The position numbers and the translations under genes are program-made. The notes beneath the pieces are model-generated. The model ran no database searches, had not been told where the DNA came from, and saw nothing but the letters and a program-made list of their open reading frames with translations. From Sphingobacterium sp. xlx-96 (GTDB lineage: Bacteria; Bacteroidota; Bacteroidia; Sphingobacteriales; Sphingobacteriaceae), in NCBI RefSeq assembly GCF_011007365.1, contig NZ_WFKM01000009.1:1-64000 (forward strand): a DNA stretch of 64,000 bases, written 5' to 3'. Below, piece after piece: positions 10,150 to 18,127 of this stretch (within the stretch, counting starts at the first letter, position 1; each line of letters opens with the position of its first letter).

Positions 10150-10177
10150 TCCATCATTTTGTATAATTATCTATTTT
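10150..10177 (+). promoter_or_regulatory. putative shared operator, site B (upstream of the sugar-acid operon)
   Basis: It matches site A (2850-2877) at 23 of 28 positions by eye, sharing ATCATTTTG and ATCTATTTT. The upstream block TAATAGATTT (10137-10146) is also shared, but about one helical turn closer than in site A. It lies 79 bp before the RraA-family start. Confidence 0.4.
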
Positions 10178-10256
10178 CATCATTATTTCTTTACGGTACC
10201 TTGGCTTTAGTTTTTGGTGAAACAACCGTTTCATTTTTGTTTAATAGATTTATGTT

Positions 10257-10913
10257 ATGTCGAGTATCAAAGAGTTATCAGAGCGTTTAGAACAATGTTA
10301 TACGGGAGCTGTATACGATGTATTGCGAGATATGGGGTATCCCAAGCAGTTCCTTCCTTATCATATAAGACCTGTAAATGTTCAGCATAAGATAGCGGGG
10401 CCAATTTTCACGATTTCTGGAAATACCGAAGAGGAGATCGATAAGGAGACATCATTGTTGAAGTGGTGTGAAATGTTGTCTAAAGCACCATCAGGACATG
10501 TATTGATTTGTCAACCCAACGATGATACCGTTGCCCATATGGGCGAGTTATCAGCAGAAGCCTTAACGTTAAAAGGGGTAAGAGGATATATTGTTGAAGG
10601 AGGCTGTCGAGATACCACTTTTATCGAGTCAATTGGTTTTCCTGTGTTTTGTACTTATTTTAGTCCAAAGGACGTCGTAGCTACTTGGTCCGTTAAAGAA
10701 TTGGGTGAAAGTATTACCATTGGAAATGTTTTCATTCGAACCGGAGACTATGTGTTAGCAGATCGTGACGGCGTAATTATAATACCTAAAGAAATAGTTA
10801 TAACCGTGTTGGAGACCACCGAGGCTGTATTAAGAACAGAGAATTTAGTGCGCAAAGCTATACTAAGCGGGGTAGACCCTGTTACAGCATATTTAGAATT
10901 TAAGAAGTTTTAA
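10257..10913 (+). CDS. RraA-family aldolase-like protein (candidate 2-keto-3-deoxy-sugar-acid aldolase)
   Basis: The protein has 218 residues, the usual length for the RraA / HMG-CHA aldolase fold. The N-terminal 'YTGAVYDVLRDMGYP' and the central 'VRGYIVEGGCRDTTFIESIGFPVFCTYFSP' are family signatures. The Gly-Gly-x-Arg-Asp segment holds the Arg and Asp that bind pyruvate and the divalent metal in true aldolases, so it need not be an RNase E inhibitor-type RraA. It is cytoplasmic. It is followed at 2 bp by a split UxaA dehydratase and then a FucP-like permease, so I infer aldol cleavage of a 2-keto-3-deoxy acid, giving pyruvate plus lactaldehyde if the substrate is fucose-derived. The substrate is inferred from context only. 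Confidence 0.75.
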   Translation: MSSIKELSERLEQCYTGAVYDVLRDMGYPKQFLPYHIRPVNVQHKIAGPIFTISGNTEEEIDKETSLLKWCEMLSKAPSGHVLICQPNDDTVAHMGELSAEALTLKGVRGYIVEGGCRDTTFIESIGFPVFCTYFSPKDVVATWSVKELGESITIGNVFIRTGDYVLADRDGVIIIPKEIVITVLETTEAVLRTENLVRKAILSGVDPVTAYLEFKKF

Positions 10914-10914
10914 A

Positions 10915-11220
10915 ATGGACAAAAAAGCTATCAAGTTACATGTCTTGGATAATGTGCAAATAGTTATTGAAGATATCAATCAAGGAGACTTTTTAGCACT
11001 TTCAAACGAGCGCGTATTAATGGATGTTAAGATTGGTATAGGCTCTAAAATAGCTGATCAGACTATTCAAGAGGGACAAAAGATTATGAAATATGGGGTA
11101 CCCATTGGATCAGCCACAACCACTATTGAAAAAGGCGAATGGGTTCATCTCCATAATATGAAGAGTGATTATATTCCCACTTTTACGCACCACAGAGAAT
11201 TTAAAGAAGATGTAATTTAA
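10915..11220 (+). CDS. UxaA-family dehydratase, small SAF-domain subunit
   Basis: The protein has 101 residues and corresponds to the N-terminal SAF domain of altronate/galactarate dehydratases. The block 'GQKIMKYGVPIGSATTTIEKGEWVHLHNM' is characteristic ('KyG.PIG.At..I..Ge.VH.hN'). In E. coli UxaA this domain is fused to the catalytic part; here it is a separate gene directly before the large subunit (10-bp gap). The pair would remove water from a sugar acid to give a 2-keto-3-deoxy acid. Split UxaA pairs occur in the Campylobacter jejuni fucose locus, which fits the fucosidases here. Confidence 0.9.
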   Translation: MDKKAIKLHVLDNVQIVIEDINQGDFLALSNERVLMDVKIGIGSKIADQTIQEGQKIMKYGVPIGSATTTIEKGEWVHLHNMKSDYIPTFTHHREFKEDVI

Positions 11221-11230
11221 ACACGTAACC

Positions 11231-12424
11231 ATGCAATGGAAAGGGTATTTGCGACAAGATGGTCGAAAAGGAATTCGTAATTATATATTAGTAGTTTACC
11301 TGGTCGAATGTGCGCACCATGTCGCCCGGGAAATTACTCAACAATTTAAAGGAGCACCTGTTCAATTAATCGGTTTTTCGGGCTGCTATCCGAACGAGTA
11401 CGCCGATCGTATTATGAATGCACTCTGTACACATCCCAATGCCGGTGCTGTGTTATTGGTTTCATTGGGCTGTGAGAGTTTTAATCGAAGCAGGTTGGCA
11501 TCCACCATCGAAGCTTCGGGTAGGCCCGTCCATACTATCGTCATTCAGGAGAGCGGAGGCACAAGAAGATCAATTGATGAAGGGGTATCCTGGATCCAAG
11601 ATGCGTTGGAGCAGCTACAGAACACACCGACTACTCCGATGTCTATTGAAGAGCTTATCGTGGGCACAGTATGCGGGGGCAGTGATGCCACTAGTGGCAT
11701 CACTGCCAATCCAGCTGTTGGTCGTGCTTTCAACAAATTGATAGCAGCGGGCGGTACCGCTATTTTTGAAGAGACCGGCGAAATGATCGGTTTGGAATCG
11801 ATTATGAGCAGCCGTGCGGTCACCCCTGAGTTGGCGGTTGAGCTCAAGCAGTCTGTAGTAAAAGCGGCTAGGTATTATACCTTAATGGGGCATGGTAGTT
11901 TTGCTCCCGGCAATGCGGATGGCGGGCTCACGACTATCGAAGAGAAGTCGATGGGAGCATATAGCAAAAGCGGTGATTCGGTTATAAGCGGGCTTATTAA
12001 ACCTGGAGACCGTCCCCATAAGCCTGGTTTATACCTGATGGATGTAGTGCCAGACGGAGATCCTAAGTTTGGATTCCCCAATATTAATGATAATGCGGAG
12101 ATCGTAGAAATGATCGCTAGCGGTTGTCACCTGATTCTTTTTACGACAGGAAGAGGTTCTGTCGTTGGCTCAGCGCTATCTCCCGTAATAAAAATATGCG
12201 CCAATCCCCACACCTATCAAAAATTGCAAGAAGATATGGATATCAATGCAGGCACCATTCTAGAAGGAAAGGCAGGCCTAGATGCGGTAGGGCAAGAGAT
12301 ATTTGCCATGATCCAGCAAGTAGCTTCTGGTCAGCCCACCTGTTCCGAACAATTAGGTCACCAAGAGTTTGTTTTGACCTATAAAACTTTTTTACCACTA
12401 GGACCTTCTTGCTTGCCAGCTTGA
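11231..12424 (+). CDS. UxaA-family dehydratase, large catalytic subunit
   Basis: The protein has 397 residues, matching the C-terminal catalytic part of altronate/galactarate dehydratases. 'GYLRQDGRKGIRNYILVV' and 'GTVCGGSDATSGITANPAVG' are signature blocks; Cys residues in 'GCYPNE', 'LGCE' and 'VCGGSD' are the likely Fe ligands. 'HGSFAPGNADGGLTTIEEKSMGAYSKSG' and 'TTGRGSVVGSALSPVIKICANP' complete the family pattern. It works with the SAF subunit encoded just upstream. L-fuconate or a related 6-deoxy acid is the inferred substrate. Confidence 0.92.
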   Translation: MQWKGYLRQDGRKGIRNYILVVYLVECAHHVAREITQQFKGAPVQLIGFSGCYPNEYADRIMNALCTHPNAGAVLLVSLGCESFNRSRLASTIEASGRPVHTIVIQESGGTRRSIDEGVSWIQDALEQLQNTPTTPMSIEELIVGTVCGGSDATSGITANPAVGRAFNKLIAAGGTAIFEETGEMIGLESIMSSRAVTPELAVELKQSVVKAARYYTLMGHGSFAPGNADGGLTTIEEKSMGAYSKSGDSVISGLIKPGDRPHKPGLYLMDVVPDGDPKFGFPNINDNAEIVEMIASGCHLILFTTGRGSVVGSALSPVIKICANPHTYQKLQEDMDINAGTILEGKAGLDAVGQEIFAMIQQVASGQPTCSEQLGHQEFVLTYKTFLPLGPSCLPA

Positions 12425-12447
12425 GGCCATCTTATAAATTTGATTTT

Positions 12448-13752
12448 ATGACATCAAATACAGCTACAAAATCTAGTGCAACGTCTAAAAAAACAGGCTT
12501 TATGTGGGGCACGGTATTGGTTGTCAGTTTGTTTTTTCTTTGGGCAATTACGGCAAATTTGCTACCCGTTCTTATTCCCCATTTGAAAACAGCTTGTCGA
12601 TTGACCGATTTAGAATCTTCCTTGATAGATTCCGCATACTGGATAGCTTATTTTTTAATTGCCCTACCTGCCGGGTTATTTATGAAGAGGTTTGGTTACA
12701 AGCAGGCGATTATACTAGGTTTAGTATTAGCCGCAATAGGTGCCTTTTTATTTTATCCAGCAGCAGAATCCCGTTCCTATCCCTTCTTTCTTTTTGCGCT
12801 TTTTATTTTAGCGTCAGGGATGACTTTCTTAGAAACATCGGCCAATCCATTTATTATGATTCTGGGCGATTCTGCGACGGCCTCGCAGCGGCTCAACTTT
12901 GCGCAGGCTTTCAACGGGTTAGGCGCATTTATTGCAACCATGTTTCTTAGTAAATTGATTATCGGCAGAGAGGTCAAGTCTCCGGATGAGCTGAAGCTAC
13001 TTTCGCCCGAAGCGTTGGATCATTATTACTCCCTGTTATTTCATAAATTGAAGACACCTTACGTTGCTATTGGTGTTGTTCTGCTCATTATTGCCTTCCT
13101 ATTCGTTGTCGCAAAGTTTAATCTGAAAAATGCTGATGTACCCGAACACATTAAGGAGCCAGATGAAAGCCAAATTGCGCAGTTGAAACGTACACAGTTG
13201 AGATGGGGCATAATTACACAATTCTTCTATGTAGGCGCGCAAGTTTGTATTTCTAGCTTTTTTATATTGTATTGCACCTCCATCGTTGGTATCAGCGAGT
13301 ATGAATCCACCAGCTATTTAGGGCTTTTATTATTAGGATTTATGCTTGGCCGTTATATCGGAGCGTTCCTTATGAAGTATGTAGATGCGGCAAAGATGTT
13401 GTTGATATATGCCTCAATCAGCCTTTTTCTGATGTTGTATATTGTAGTTGTAGGAGGTCTTGAGGCTATTTACGCCTTCATTGGGGTTGAGTTTTTTATG
13501 TCGATCATGTACCCCACTATATTTTCGCTTTCTGTACGCAACTTAGGCAGAGGCACGCCCATAGCTTCATCCTATATGGTGATGGCTATTATCGGAGGGG
13601 CGGTATTCCCTCCCTTGCTTGGATACATATCCGATATGAGCGGCAGTATCCAGTTGGCTTACCTGGTACCGCTCCTTTGTTTTATACCTGTTGCCCTTTT
13701 TGGCTGGGCGCAAAGGAGTAAAAAGCAAGAAAGGGATCAATTACGGAGATGA
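12448..13752 (+). CDS. fucP: FucP-like sugar:H+ symporter (MFS)
   Basis: The protein has 434 residues. ATG 12448 is preferred over an in-frame codon at 12409, which lies inside the upstream gene. About twelve hydrophobic segments are visible. Strong FucP-family blocks are 'SLFFLWAITANLLPVLIPHLK', 'ALPAGLFMKRFGYKQAIILGL', 'SGMTFLETSANPFIMILG' and 'QRLNFAQAFNGLGAF'. FucP symports L-fucose and related sugars with protons across the inner membrane. The start lies 23 bp after uxaA and the stop overlaps the GH29 start (ATGA). Together with three fucosidases this makes L-fucose the best substrate guess. Confidence 0.85.
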   Translation: MTSNTATKSSATSKKTGFMWGTVLVVSLFFLWAITANLLPVLIPHLKTACRLTDLESSLIDSAYWIAYFLIALPAGLFMKRFGYKQAIILGLVLAAIGAFLFYPAAESRSYPFFLFALFILASGMTFLETSANPFIMILGDSATASQRLNFAQAFNGLGAFIATMFLSKLIIGREVKSPDELKLLSPEALDHYYSLLFHKLKTPYVAIGVVLLIIAFLFVVAKFNLKNADVPEHIKEPDESQIAQLKRTQLRWGIITQFFYVGAQVCISSFFILYCTSIVGISEYESTSYLGLLLLGFMLGRYIGAFLMKYVDAAKMLLIYASISLFLMLYIVVVGGLEAIYAFIGVEFFMSIMYPTIFSLSVRNLGRGTPIASSYMVMAIIGGAVFPPLLGYISDMSGSIQLAYLVPLLCFIPVALFGWAQRSKKQERDQLRR

Positions 13753-15689
13753 ACAATATTTTAAAGCCTATAATAGTATGTTTTTCAGTGGTATTCTGGT
13801 CTACCGGAATATTGTGTGGACAATCTGGATCACCCGCCCCATATGGACCAATACCGAGTCCCGCACAGCTCAAATGGCATGAGACTGAAATGTATGCGAT
13901 GATTTGTTTTGGGTTAAATACCTATACCGATCAAGAATGGGGCTATGGAGATGTAGATCCTAAATTATTTAACCCCGAATTTTTTAATGCAGAACAAATC
14001 ACCAACGTTTTAAAAGAGGCGGGTTTTAAAGGGCTTTTGTTGGTGGCCAAGCATCATGACGGTTTTTGTTTGTGGCCCACCACGACCACCGCATATTCTA
14101 TCGCTGCCAGTCCCTGGAAGGAAGGTAAAGGAGATATGGTGAAAGAATTTGAAACTGCTACTCGTAAAGTCGGATTAAAGTTTGGCCTTTATAATTCACC
14201 CTGGGATCGGAATAGTTCAACTTATGGTACACCAGCGTACATTGACATTTACCGGGAGCAATTGAATGAATTGAACAGTAACTATGGCCCCCTGTTTATT
14301 TCTTGGTTTGACGGAGCAAATGGAGGTGATGGTTATTATGGCGGAGCCCGAGAAACGAGGAAGATCGATCGCTTTTCCTACTATGGATGGCAAACAACTT
14401 GGAGTTTAATTCGCCAAAAGCAACCAGAAGCTGTTATTTTTAGTGATATCGGACCCGACGTACGTTGGGTAGGCAATGAGAAAGGTATTGCCTCAGAAAC
14501 AAGTTGGTCGACTTTCACTCCAAAAGGCGGAACTGCTATAAATAAGCCAGCACTGGGAGATAGTCGGTATAAGGAGGCACCTAGTGGCCATAGAGATGGA
14601 AAGTACTGGATTCCTGCCGAGTGCGATGTGCCTTTGAGACCGGGATGGTACTATCACGCTTCACAGGATAGTCAGGTAAAAACACCTGCTGAGTTATTTG
14701 ATATTTACTTCAAAAGCGTTGGAAGGGGAGCTGCACTAGATCTGGGTATCGCCCCAGATAAGAGAGGGCTGTTGCACGACAATGATGTTAAAGCTTTAAA
14801 AGGATTTGGGGATCTTTTAAAGCAGACTTTTTCCGCTAATTTATTAGCGAAGGCCACTATAACAACCTCCAATATACGTGGAGGGGAAGCCCGTTTTGGG
14901 CCTGAAAATTTATTAGATAATAACCGCAATACCTATTGGGCCACGGATGACAGTGTGACAACACCTGAGTTTATTATTAAGTTAAAGATCCCACAGCGAT
15001 TCAATATTATCCAGCTGAGGGAGTATATCGCACTAGGGCAGCGTATCGAGGCTTTTGCGGTAGATATATGGAAGGATAATGTTTGGGAGGAGGTCGCTCA
15101 AGGTACTTCGGTGGGCGCGCAGCGTTTGTTGAGGATGCCTGCTTTTGTAAGCACAGATCGTATACGGGTACGTATTTTGAAAAGTCCCGTATCTCCTGTT
15201 TTGAGTGATTTTGCGGTATTCGCCGAGCCGGACTCTTTATTGGCATCTGTAATCCAGAGAAAAGAAATTGTATCTACTCCCAAAAAAGATTGGCGTATAC
15301 TTTCTGCCCCTGGTGGTGCGAATAAGGCAAAAGCCTTAATAGAAGATAGCGCCGATATTTGGCAAGGCCCTTTTGATAAAAAGAATTCTTTCAACAATCA
15401 GATCATTATAGATATGGGGGCAGCTCAAGAAATTTCAGGCATATTATTTACCCCACCTTCCGAAGCTTTCAGCGCAGGACTAATGGATAAGTACCGGTAT
15501 TCTGTAAGTTTAGATGGGATAAATTGGCAGGAGGAGATCATGGGCGAATTAGGCAATATTCGGGCTAACCCGCTTCAACAGATCATCCCGTTTGCTGAAA
15601 AAAGAACGGTAAGGTATATAAAGTTTATACCGATTCATCTGACAGACGAAGGAGCAATAATCAGAATTGCAGAATTAAGCACCTATTGA
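13749..15689 (+). CDS. GH29 alpha-L-fucosidase with C-terminal discoidin-like domains
   Basis: The protein has 646 residues with a signal peptide (about 1-24, 'FWSTGILCGQ'). The catalytic barrel spans about 30-360. 'KHHDGFCLWPT' (101-111) is the GH29 substrate-binding block and 'LFISWFDGA' supplies the predicted nucleophile Asp188. 'LFDIYFKSVGRGAALDLGIAPD' closes the barrel. The rest holds two beta-sandwich domains of F5/8C type ('GPENLLDNNRNTYWATDD', 'KYRYSVSLDGINWQEE', 'VRYIKFIPIHL'), likely for carbohydrate binding. It overlaps the permease gene by 4 bp and ends the sugar-acid operon. Confidence 0.93.
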   Translation: MNNILKPIIVCFSVVFWSTGILCGQSGSPAPYGPIPSPAQLKWHETEMYAMICFGLNTYTDQEWGYGDVDPKLFNPEFFNAEQITNVLKEAGFKGLLLVAKHHDGFCLWPTTTTAYSIAASPWKEGKGDMVKEFETATRKVGLKFGLYNSPWDRNSSTYGTPAYIDIYREQLNELNSNYGPLFISWFDGANGGDGYYGGARETRKIDRFSYYGWQTTWSLIRQKQPEAVIFSDIGPDVRWVGNEKGIASETSWSTFTPKGGTAINKPALGDSRYKEAPSGHRDGKYWIPAECDVPLRPGWYYHASQDSQVKTPAELFDIYFKSVGRGAALDLGIAPDKRGLLHDNDVKALKGFGDLLKQTFSANLLAKATITTSNIRGGEARFGPENLLDNNRNTYWATDDSVTTPEFIIKLKIPQRFNIIQLREYIALGQRIEAFAVDIWKDNVWEEVAQGTSVGAQRLLRMPAFVSTDRIRVRILKSPVSPVLSDFAVFAEPDSLLASVIQRKEIVSTPKKDWRILSAPGGANKAKALIEDSADIWQGPFDKKNSFNNQIIIDMGAAQEISGILFTPPSEAFSAGLMDKYRYSVSLDGINWQEEIMGELGNIRANPLQQIIPFAEKRTVRYIKFIPIHLTDEGAIIRIAELSTY

Positions 15690-15743
15690 GAGTAATGGGG
15701 CCTTATTGATAGACCTCCTAATCCAGCATCGAAGTGCTTCATG

Positions 15744-15902
15744 TCAATAGGTTACGTGGTCGTCTTTTTTGAAAGACTTCCGGATCACGCTTTTTGGAAG
15801 TCCATTCGGCCAGTGTACGGCCCGCAATGGATCATCTGCAGGTAGCTCCCATTTAAGGAGCCCCAACGCTAGCGGACGTAATACCCCATTACAGGCTGTT
15901 TA
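15744..15902 (-). pseudogene. 3' fragment of a decayed minus-strand gene
   Basis: The minus strand reads openly from an in-frame stop at about 15903 down to a stop at 15744-15746. The peptide contains 'LRPLALGLLKWELPADDPLR', then 'HWPNGLPKSVIRKSF'. Its composition is protein-like, but no start codon or partner domain remains. I do not recognise the family. It lies in the 425-bp gap between the two GH29 genes. Confidence 0.35.
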
Positions 15903-15925
15903 ATTCTATGCTCCGTATAGTTTAG

Positions 15926-15954
15926 TCCATTACTATTGTAGAATCGTCTATTTT
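15926..15954 (+). promoter_or_regulatory. putative shared operator, site C (upstream of Tat-signal GH29)
   Basis: This weaker relative of sites A and B keeps TCCAT, ATTGTA.AAT and TCTATTTT with one inserted base. It lies 160 bp before the GH29 start at 16115. A loose TATATTGC element about 20 bp further on could be the -7 box. Confidence 0.3.
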
Positions 15955-16114
15955 CTAGTAGATGTGCGGTTAGTATATTGCCTTCTGGTGACGATTATTA
16001 ATCATTCATTTTATTTGATATTGATTGAAAGCAGGAATAGTATAGACCATATTGTTTTACTCCATCTTAAGACGGACAAGAACGCATTAAAACAAAGTAA
16101 TACATCTAGAAGTT

Positions 16115-17158
16115 ATGAAAATAAATGATTTATCAAGACGTAAGTTTATTACGGCATGTTCCGCATTTTCAGTATTGCCCATGGTTTCCAGTGCGCTTTC
16201 GGCGACGAGCGCTATAGCACCTGACAAAGCAGCAGCTAGGCTGAATGACAAGGACAATACGAAAGGGCTTAATTTTGGCATGTTTATTTGCTGGTCGTTT
16301 AGTACGTTCTCTGACCGAGAGTGGACAAGAGGAATAAAAGATCTGTCTATCTTTCAGCCTACGGGATTAGATACTGACCAATGGTGTCGAGTTGCGAAAG
16401 AGGCCGGCATGGATTATATTCTCTTTCTTACGAAACATCATGATGGATTTGCGTTATGGGATACGCAGACGACCTCTTGGAAAGTTACTAACAGTGTGCT
16501 TCAAAGAGACGTTTTGAAAGAGCTTCAGAAGTCCTGTAAAAAGTACGAACTCAAATTGGCATTATACTTTTCCGAAGGAGATTGGACCTGGATACCGCAA
16601 GATCTGAATCCAGAAGACTTTGTAAAGCCCGAGAAATATTGGTGGATGGGAAGGAGCAGTGAATTGAAAAAGGCACAGTTAAAAGAGCTATGTACAAATT
16701 ATGGACCTATCGCATATTTTTGGATGGACCACGCACAATCTGACGGAGGGCTTAGTCATACCGAGACAGCGGCATGGGTTAAGAAGTTTCAACCGGATTG
16801 TCTGGTCGGTTTTAATCACGGAGAAGTGGCCGGAGATATTCGTTTAGGCGAGATGGGTAAACCAGGGCCATTGGATAGTGCCGAGGGAGGAGGTCCATAC
16901 AACAAGGTGGTGCACAAAGATTTTAAGCGTGCAGAGTTTACCTATCCGATTTTAGGTAAAGGAGGAAGATGGTTTTATACAAGTCCCAAAAATGACGGAG
17001 AAGCTTTAAATCCGGAAAAAATATACGAAGACTATAAAGGAGCTATAAAATACAATAACCTTTTTGCACTGGACGTCGGTCCTGATAGAGAAGGCAAACT
17101 TCGGGATATTGATGTAAAAGTTTTACAGCAAGTTGGTAAGTTGATACGAGGGAGATAA
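16115..17158 (+). CDS. compact GH29 alpha-L-fucosidase with Tat-type signal
   Basis: The protein has 347 residues. The N-terminus 'LSRRKFITACSAFSVLPMVSSALS' has the twin-arginine SRRKFI motif, so export in folded form by Tat is likely. The GH29 block 'TKHHDGFALWDT' (107-117) and 'PIAYFWMDHAQ', with predicted nucleophile Asp205, are present. 'LFALDVGPDREGKLRDIDVKVLQQVG' ends the barrel. It lacks the C-terminal beta domains of the other two fucosidases in this locus. It is transcribed from its own promoter region (425-bp gap) and followed by a terminator. Confidence 0.9.
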   Translation: MKINDLSRRKFITACSAFSVLPMVSSALSATSAIAPDKAAARLNDKDNTKGLNFGMFICWSFSTFSDREWTRGIKDLSIFQPTGLDTDQWCRVAKEAGMDYILFLTKHHDGFALWDTQTTSWKVTNSVLQRDVLKELQKSCKKYELKLALYFSEGDWTWIPQDLNPEDFVKPEKYWWMGRSSELKKAQLKELCTNYGPIAYFWMDHAQSDGGLSHTETAAWVKKFQPDCLVGFNHGEVAGDIRLGEMGKPGPLDSAEGGGPYNKVVHKDFKRAEFTYPILGKGGRWFYTSPKNDGEALNPEKIYEDYKGAIKYNNLFALDVGPDREGKLRDIDVKVLQQVGKLIRGR

Positions 17159-17250
17159 AAGTTTATGTTCGAAATAGAAAAATAGAAAATTGTGGTTTTC
17201 CGGGCTATTATCCAAGTTTTGTCATGATTTTCTTTTCACTTGAAAAGAAA

Positions 17251-17283
17251 AAACGCCTGAAGCGGGAGCTTCAGGCGTTTTTA
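17251..17283 (+). terminator. strong rho-independent terminator after GH29
   Basis: A perfect 10-bp GC-rich stem (17254-17263 with 17268-17277) has the loop GGGA, flanking A/T pairs and a T run. Confidence 0.85.
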
Positions 17284-17307
17284 ACTAACCAATTATTAAC
17301 CTAAATT

Positions 17308-17385
17308 ATGAATACTAAAGACATCTCCAATACCGTGCCAAAATTAAATTATAGCGTCGTGTTATTGTTAAAATGCTTAATTTAG
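17308..17385 (+). pseudogene. fossil susC-like leader and start
   Basis: Right after the terminator comes ACTAACCAATTATTAACCTA, which resembles leaders I associate with SusC genes in this group. ATG 17308 then opens a 25-codon frame (MNTKDISNTVPKLNYSVVLL and five more) ending in TAG at 17383. It reads like a SusC n-region and the start of a signal peptide. The rest of the gene is absent and the GH16-like gene begins instead. Confidence 0.35.
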
Positions 17386-17399
17386 ACCGTAATAAAAAG

Positions 17400-18107
17400 A
17401 TGGACAGCACTATTTGGATGAAAAAGATTACGGGTGTAACTTTCGTTGCATTATCGCTATGTCTTATGATTTCGTGCGCTACACAAAAGAAATATAGTCA
17501 GCAATGGTATTTTGATAGTCTTGAGGGCTGGGACTTTGATCATCAGGATGACAATCCTTTGAACCAACTTGAAGTTGAAAACGGAATTTTAAAGATTTTT
17601 ACCCGAGCCCACTCCCGTGATCGAAAAAAGATAAGGACAGCAGAAAAAAAATATACTTCCGGCCGGTACACTTGGAAGACTTATATCCCGGTTATGGGTA
17701 CACGTGATCAAGCTAGTGTTGGCTCTTGGATTTATGCAGACGATAGGCATGAGCTCGACTTCGAAGTTGGTCACGGCAAGGAAGCAGAACGAAAGAAAGT
17801 AAATGCTGCTTCGGATGAAATGTTGGTCTATATGACTTCACAGGCCTTTCCTTTTTCGTCGCGTGTCGTAGCTGTCAAACCAGGCTGGCATATCTTTGAA
17901 ATCGATTTGACGCTTAGAGACGATAGGTATTTTGTGACCTGGTGGATTGATGAAGTAAAGCACCACGAGTTACAGCTCGAATACGGAGCAGAAATATCTT
18001 TTTATATCTATTGTAGTGTTGAGAATCTCAAGTTTATCGGAGACCACATCCCAAAACAGCAGAACTATGGGTTGTTCGAATACGTAAACTATCAATATCA
18101 TAGGTAA
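17400..18107 (+). CDS. GH16-like lipoprotein
   Basis: The protein has 235 residues from ATG 17400; ATG 17418 is an equally possible start. The lipobox is 'LCLMISC'. The mature part is a beta jelly roll with 'GWDFDHQDDNPLNQLEVENG' and 'SGRYTWKTYIPV'. It also has 'HELDFEVGHGKE', whose E-L-D-F-E matches the GH16 catalytic motif E-[ILV]-D-x-E, the nucleophile and acid/base pair. 'PGWHIFEIDLTLRDDRYFVTWWIDEV' fits the second GH16 sheet. It is short for a GH16 enzyme, so it may be a minimal endo-glycanase or a binding relative. It ends 21 bp from the convergent TonB receptor gene. Confidence 0.65.
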   Translation: MDSTIWMKKITGVTFVALSLCLMISCATQKKYSQQWYFDSLEGWDFDHQDDNPLNQLEVENGILKIFTRAHSRDRKKIRTAEKKYTSGRYTWKTYIPVMGTRDQASVGSWIYADDRHELDFEVGHGKEAERKKVNAASDEMLVYMTSQAFPFSSRVVAVKPGWHIFEIDLTLRDDRYFVTWWIDEVKHHELQLEYGAEISFYIYCSVENLKFIGDHIPKQQNYGLFEYVNYQYHR

Positions 18108-18127
18108 AAGAATAGGGTTTATTGTGT

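Noticed and set aside
10257..10913. RNase E inhibitor RraA or menaquinone methyltransferase
   Set aside because: The old methyltransferase label is a misannotation of this fold, and the operon context is sugar-acid breakdown with the aldolase Arg-Asp present.
11418..11741. 107-residue plus-strand frame inside the UxaA gene
   Set aside because: It overlaps a fully recognisable UxaA gene in another frame and has no features of its own.
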